64,000 bases of DNA from Labrenzia sp. 011 (GTDB taxonomy: Bacteria; Pseudomonadota; Alphaproteobacteria; Rhizobiales; Stappiaceae). The position numbers were made by a program, and so were the translations under genes. How positions within the stretch are numbered: position 1 is the stretch's first letter; every line of letters starts with the position of its first letter. The notes under the pieces were generated by a model. The model did not search any database. It was not told the origin of the DNA and saw nothing but the letters and a program-made list of their open reading frames with translations. The stretch covers positions 1-64,000 of the forward strand of contig NZ_QCYM01000017.1 of assembly GCF_003075075.1 (NCBI RefSeq). Direction: 5' to 3'. This document shows positions 61,987 through 64,000 of the stretch, piece after piece.

Positions 61987-64000
61987 GTCCTCCCCGGCAA
62001 GCGCAGCGCGACCGGGGATCCATTGACTTCCAGAGACGGAAATGTGGAGACCGGCGCTGCGGCACGAGCGTGCCCCCTCCGGCCCTGCGGCCCTGCGGCC
62101 CTGCGGCCCTGCGGCAAGTGGTGACGTGGATTGGATCCCCGGTCAAGCCGGGGATGACCGCCTCGGGGGAGAGGGGTGCGAAACCGAAGAACCCTGTTTT
62201 CAGCAACAGCCCCTCCGGCTGGCATCCCTCTCCCCCGCAAGGGGGGAGAGTGGGAGCGAATCGAGAGGCTGCATGGTATCGCCCAGACTGGACGCACGGC
62301 GACAGCCCCCGCCCCCGGCAGTCATCCCCGGCAAGCGCAGCGCGACCGGGGATCCATTGGCTTCCAGAGACGGAAATGTGGAGACCGGCGTTGCGGCACG
62401 GCCAAGCACCATCAGCCATGCGGCAAGCGGTGACGTGGATTGGATCCCCGGTCAAGCCGGGGATGACCGCCTCGGGGGGAGAGGGGAGCGAAACCGAAGA
62501 ACCCTGTTTTCAGCAACAGCCCCTCCGGCTGGCATCCCTCTCCCCCCCAAGGGGGGAGAGTGGGAGCGAACCGAGAGGCTGCATGGTATCGCCCAGACTG
62601 GACGCACGGCGACAGCCCCCGCCCCCGGCACTCATCCCCGGCAAGCGCAGCGCGACCGGGGATCCATTGGCTTCCAGAGACGGAAATGTGGAGACCGGCG
62701 CTGCGGCACGAGCGTGCCCCCTCCGGCCCTGCGGCAAGTGGTGACGTGGATTGGATCCCCGGTCAAGCCGGGGATGACCACCTCGGGGGGAGAGTGGGAG
62801 CGAACCGAGAGGCTGCATGGTATCGCCCAGGCTGGAGGCACAGCGACAGCTCCCGCCCCCGGCGGTCATCCCCGGCAAGCGCAGCGCGACCGGGGATCCA
62901 CTGGCTTCCAGAGACGGGGATGTGGAGACCGGCGCTGCGGTACGTTCGGGCACCCTCCGGCCCTGCGGCAAGTGGTGAGGTGGATTGGATCCCCGGTCAA
63001 CCCGGGGATGACCGCCTCGGGGGAGAGGGGTGCGAAACCGAAGAACCCTGTTTTCAGCAACAGCCCCTCCGGCTGGCATCCCTCTCCCCCGCAAGGGGGG
63101 AGAGTGGGAGCGAGCGGAGAGGCTGCATGATATCGCCCAGGCTGGAGGCATGGAGACGCCTCCTCCCCCGGCAGTCATCCCCGGCAAGCGCAGCGCGACC
63201 GGGGATCCATTGGTTTCCAGAGCCGGAAATGTGGAGACCGGCGCTGCGGTACGTTCGGGCACCCTCCGGCCCTGCGGCAAGTGGTGAGGTGGATTGGATC
63301 CCCGGTCAAGCCGGGGATGACCGCCTCGGGGGAGAGGTGTGCGAAACCGAAGAACCCTGTTTTCAGCAACAGCCCCTCCGGCTGGCATCCCTCTCCCCCG
63401 CAAGGGGGGAGAGTGGGAGCGAACCGAGAGGCTGCATGGTATCGCCCAGGCTGGAGGCACGGAGACGGCTCCCGCCCCCGGCGGTCATCCCCGGCAAGCG
63501 CAGCGCGACCGGGGATCCACGGGCTTCCAGAGACGGGGATGTGGAGACCGGCGCTGCGGTACGTTCGGGCACCCTCCGGCCCTGCGGCAAGTGGTGACGT
63601 GGATTGGATCCCCGGTCAAGCCGGGGATGACCGCCTCGGGGGAGAGGTGTGCGAAACCGAAGAACCCTGTTTTCAGCAACAGCCCCTCCGGCTGGCATCC
63701 CTCTCCCCCGCAAGGGGGGAGAGTGGGAGCAAACCGAGAGGCTGCATGATATCGCCCAGGCTGGAGGCATGGAGACGCCTCCTCCCCCGGCAGTCACCCC
63801 CGGCAAGCGCAGCGCGACCGGGGATCTATTGGCTTCCAGAGACGGAAATGTGGAGACCGGCGTTGCGACACGTTCGGGCACCCTCCAGCCCTGCGGCAAG
63901 CGGTGACGTGGATTGGATCCCCGGTCAAGCCGGGGATGACCACCTCGGGGGAGAGGGGAGCGAGCGGAGAGGCTGCATGGTATCGCCCAGGCTGGAGGCA
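61987..64000. repeat. Tandem array of about 310-bp palindrome-rich repeats
   Basis: Seven units start at about 61987, 62321, 62631, 62865, 63174, 63484 and 63793; the last runs off the window edge. Lengths are 334, 310, 234, 309, 310 and 309 bp. Each unit has two related hairpins: GTCATCCCCGG...CCGGGGATCCA and, about 110 bp on, TGGATCCCCGG...CCGGGGATGAC, so the whole segment between them is bounded by inverted repeats. A third hairpin, CTCTCCCCC/GGGGGAGAG, occurs in the full-length units. Open frames on both strands are by-products: unit lengths of 310 are not multiples of three and no start site or family sequence is seen. Similar CCCCGG-hairpin elements are common intergenic repeats in alphaproteobacteria. 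Confidence 0.9.
62081..62114. repeat. Octamer expansion (GGCCCTGC) within the first array unit
   Basis: The octamer GGCCCTGC is repeated four times in the first unit but occurs once in the later units. Three extra copies (24 bp) exactly explain why this unit is 334 bp and not 310 bp. A clear slippage-type expansion. Confidence 0.85.

Noticed and set aside
61959-63906. Long open frames on both strands across the repeat array (up to about 360 codons)
   Set aside because: They result from GC-rich repeats with few stop codons. Unit length is often 310 bp, which shifts the frame, and there is no ribosome site or protein-family sequence.
61987-64000. CRISPR array
   Set aside because: Units are about 310 bp with conserved sequence throughout; there are no 25-40 bp repeats with unique spacers and no cas genes nearby.

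Overview
The window looks like a chromosomal or megaplasmid segment of a metabolically versatile, GC-rich alphaproteobacterium. The basis is protein-family resemblance: two TRAP transporters, several ABC uptake systems, FCD-type GntR regulators beside almost every catabolic cluster, and a rhizobial-type LpxH-like fragment. A Stappiaceae-like (Roseibium/Labrenzia) or related marine host would fit, but that is inference; no rRNA, tRNA or housekeeping marker is present to settle it.

Layout. (1) 1-5.4 kb: a broken IS3-family transposase, then a minus-strand GntR / TRAP (DctP-Q-M) / dihydrodipicolinate-synthase-family set that most resembles hydroxyproline catabolism. (2) 5.8-16.2 kb: a five-gene Dpp/Opp-type ABC importer read leftwards from a GntR regulator that is read rightwards with an AMI1-like amidase and an N-carbamoyl-D-amino-acid hydrolase. 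A hydratase/FAH-like enzyme and a hydantoin-racemase-like protein without its cysteines follow; together they suggest catabolism of carbamoylated or amide nitrogen compounds. (3) 16.5-27.7 kb: an envelope and secretion region with two outer-membrane barrels, a membrane-anchored AraC regulator, DUF1566, ricin-B-like and jelly-roll secreted proteins, a Tat-exported amidohydrolase, a META-MliC fusion and a short MgtE. It also holds a chimeric pseudogene made of LpxH-like and CPBP-protease pieces. (4) 27.8-36.4 kb: glutamate decarboxylase, a choloylglycine-hydrolase-family enzyme, a complete ytcA-mdtNOP-like efflux operon and a prokaryotic ionotropic-glutamate-receptor-like channel. (5) 36.8-43.3 kb: a seven-gene operon GntR-TRAP-two TIM-barrel isomerases-aldose 1-epimerase for an unidentified sugar. 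(6) 43.8-49.9 kb: a nucleobase-type deaminase divergent from an NMT1-type ABC importer, an 8-oxoguanine-deaminase-like amidohydrolase and a 2-oxoglutarate/Fe(II) dioxygenase. (7) 49.9-60.0 kb: a complete non-phosphorylative L-fucose pathway: transporter, mutarotase, dehydrogenase, lactonase, UxaA-type dehydratase, SDR dehydrogenase and diketo-acid hydrolase, under a GntR regulator. (8) 60-64 kb: an Ada-type DNA alkylation repair protein, a small secreted LecA-like protein and a tandem array of about 310-bp palindrome-rich repeats that runs off the right edge.

The clusters share one design: a GntR (FCD) regulator, a high-affinity periplasmic-binding-protein transporter and a short enzyme set, often with a palindromic operator candidate near the regulator start. 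The best candidates for new biology are the carbamoylase/amidase/racemase-like cluster, the glutamate-receptor-like channel with a non-GYG filter, the deaminase plus dioxygenase nucleobase cluster, the LecA-like secreted protein and the repeat array with visible deletion and expansion events.
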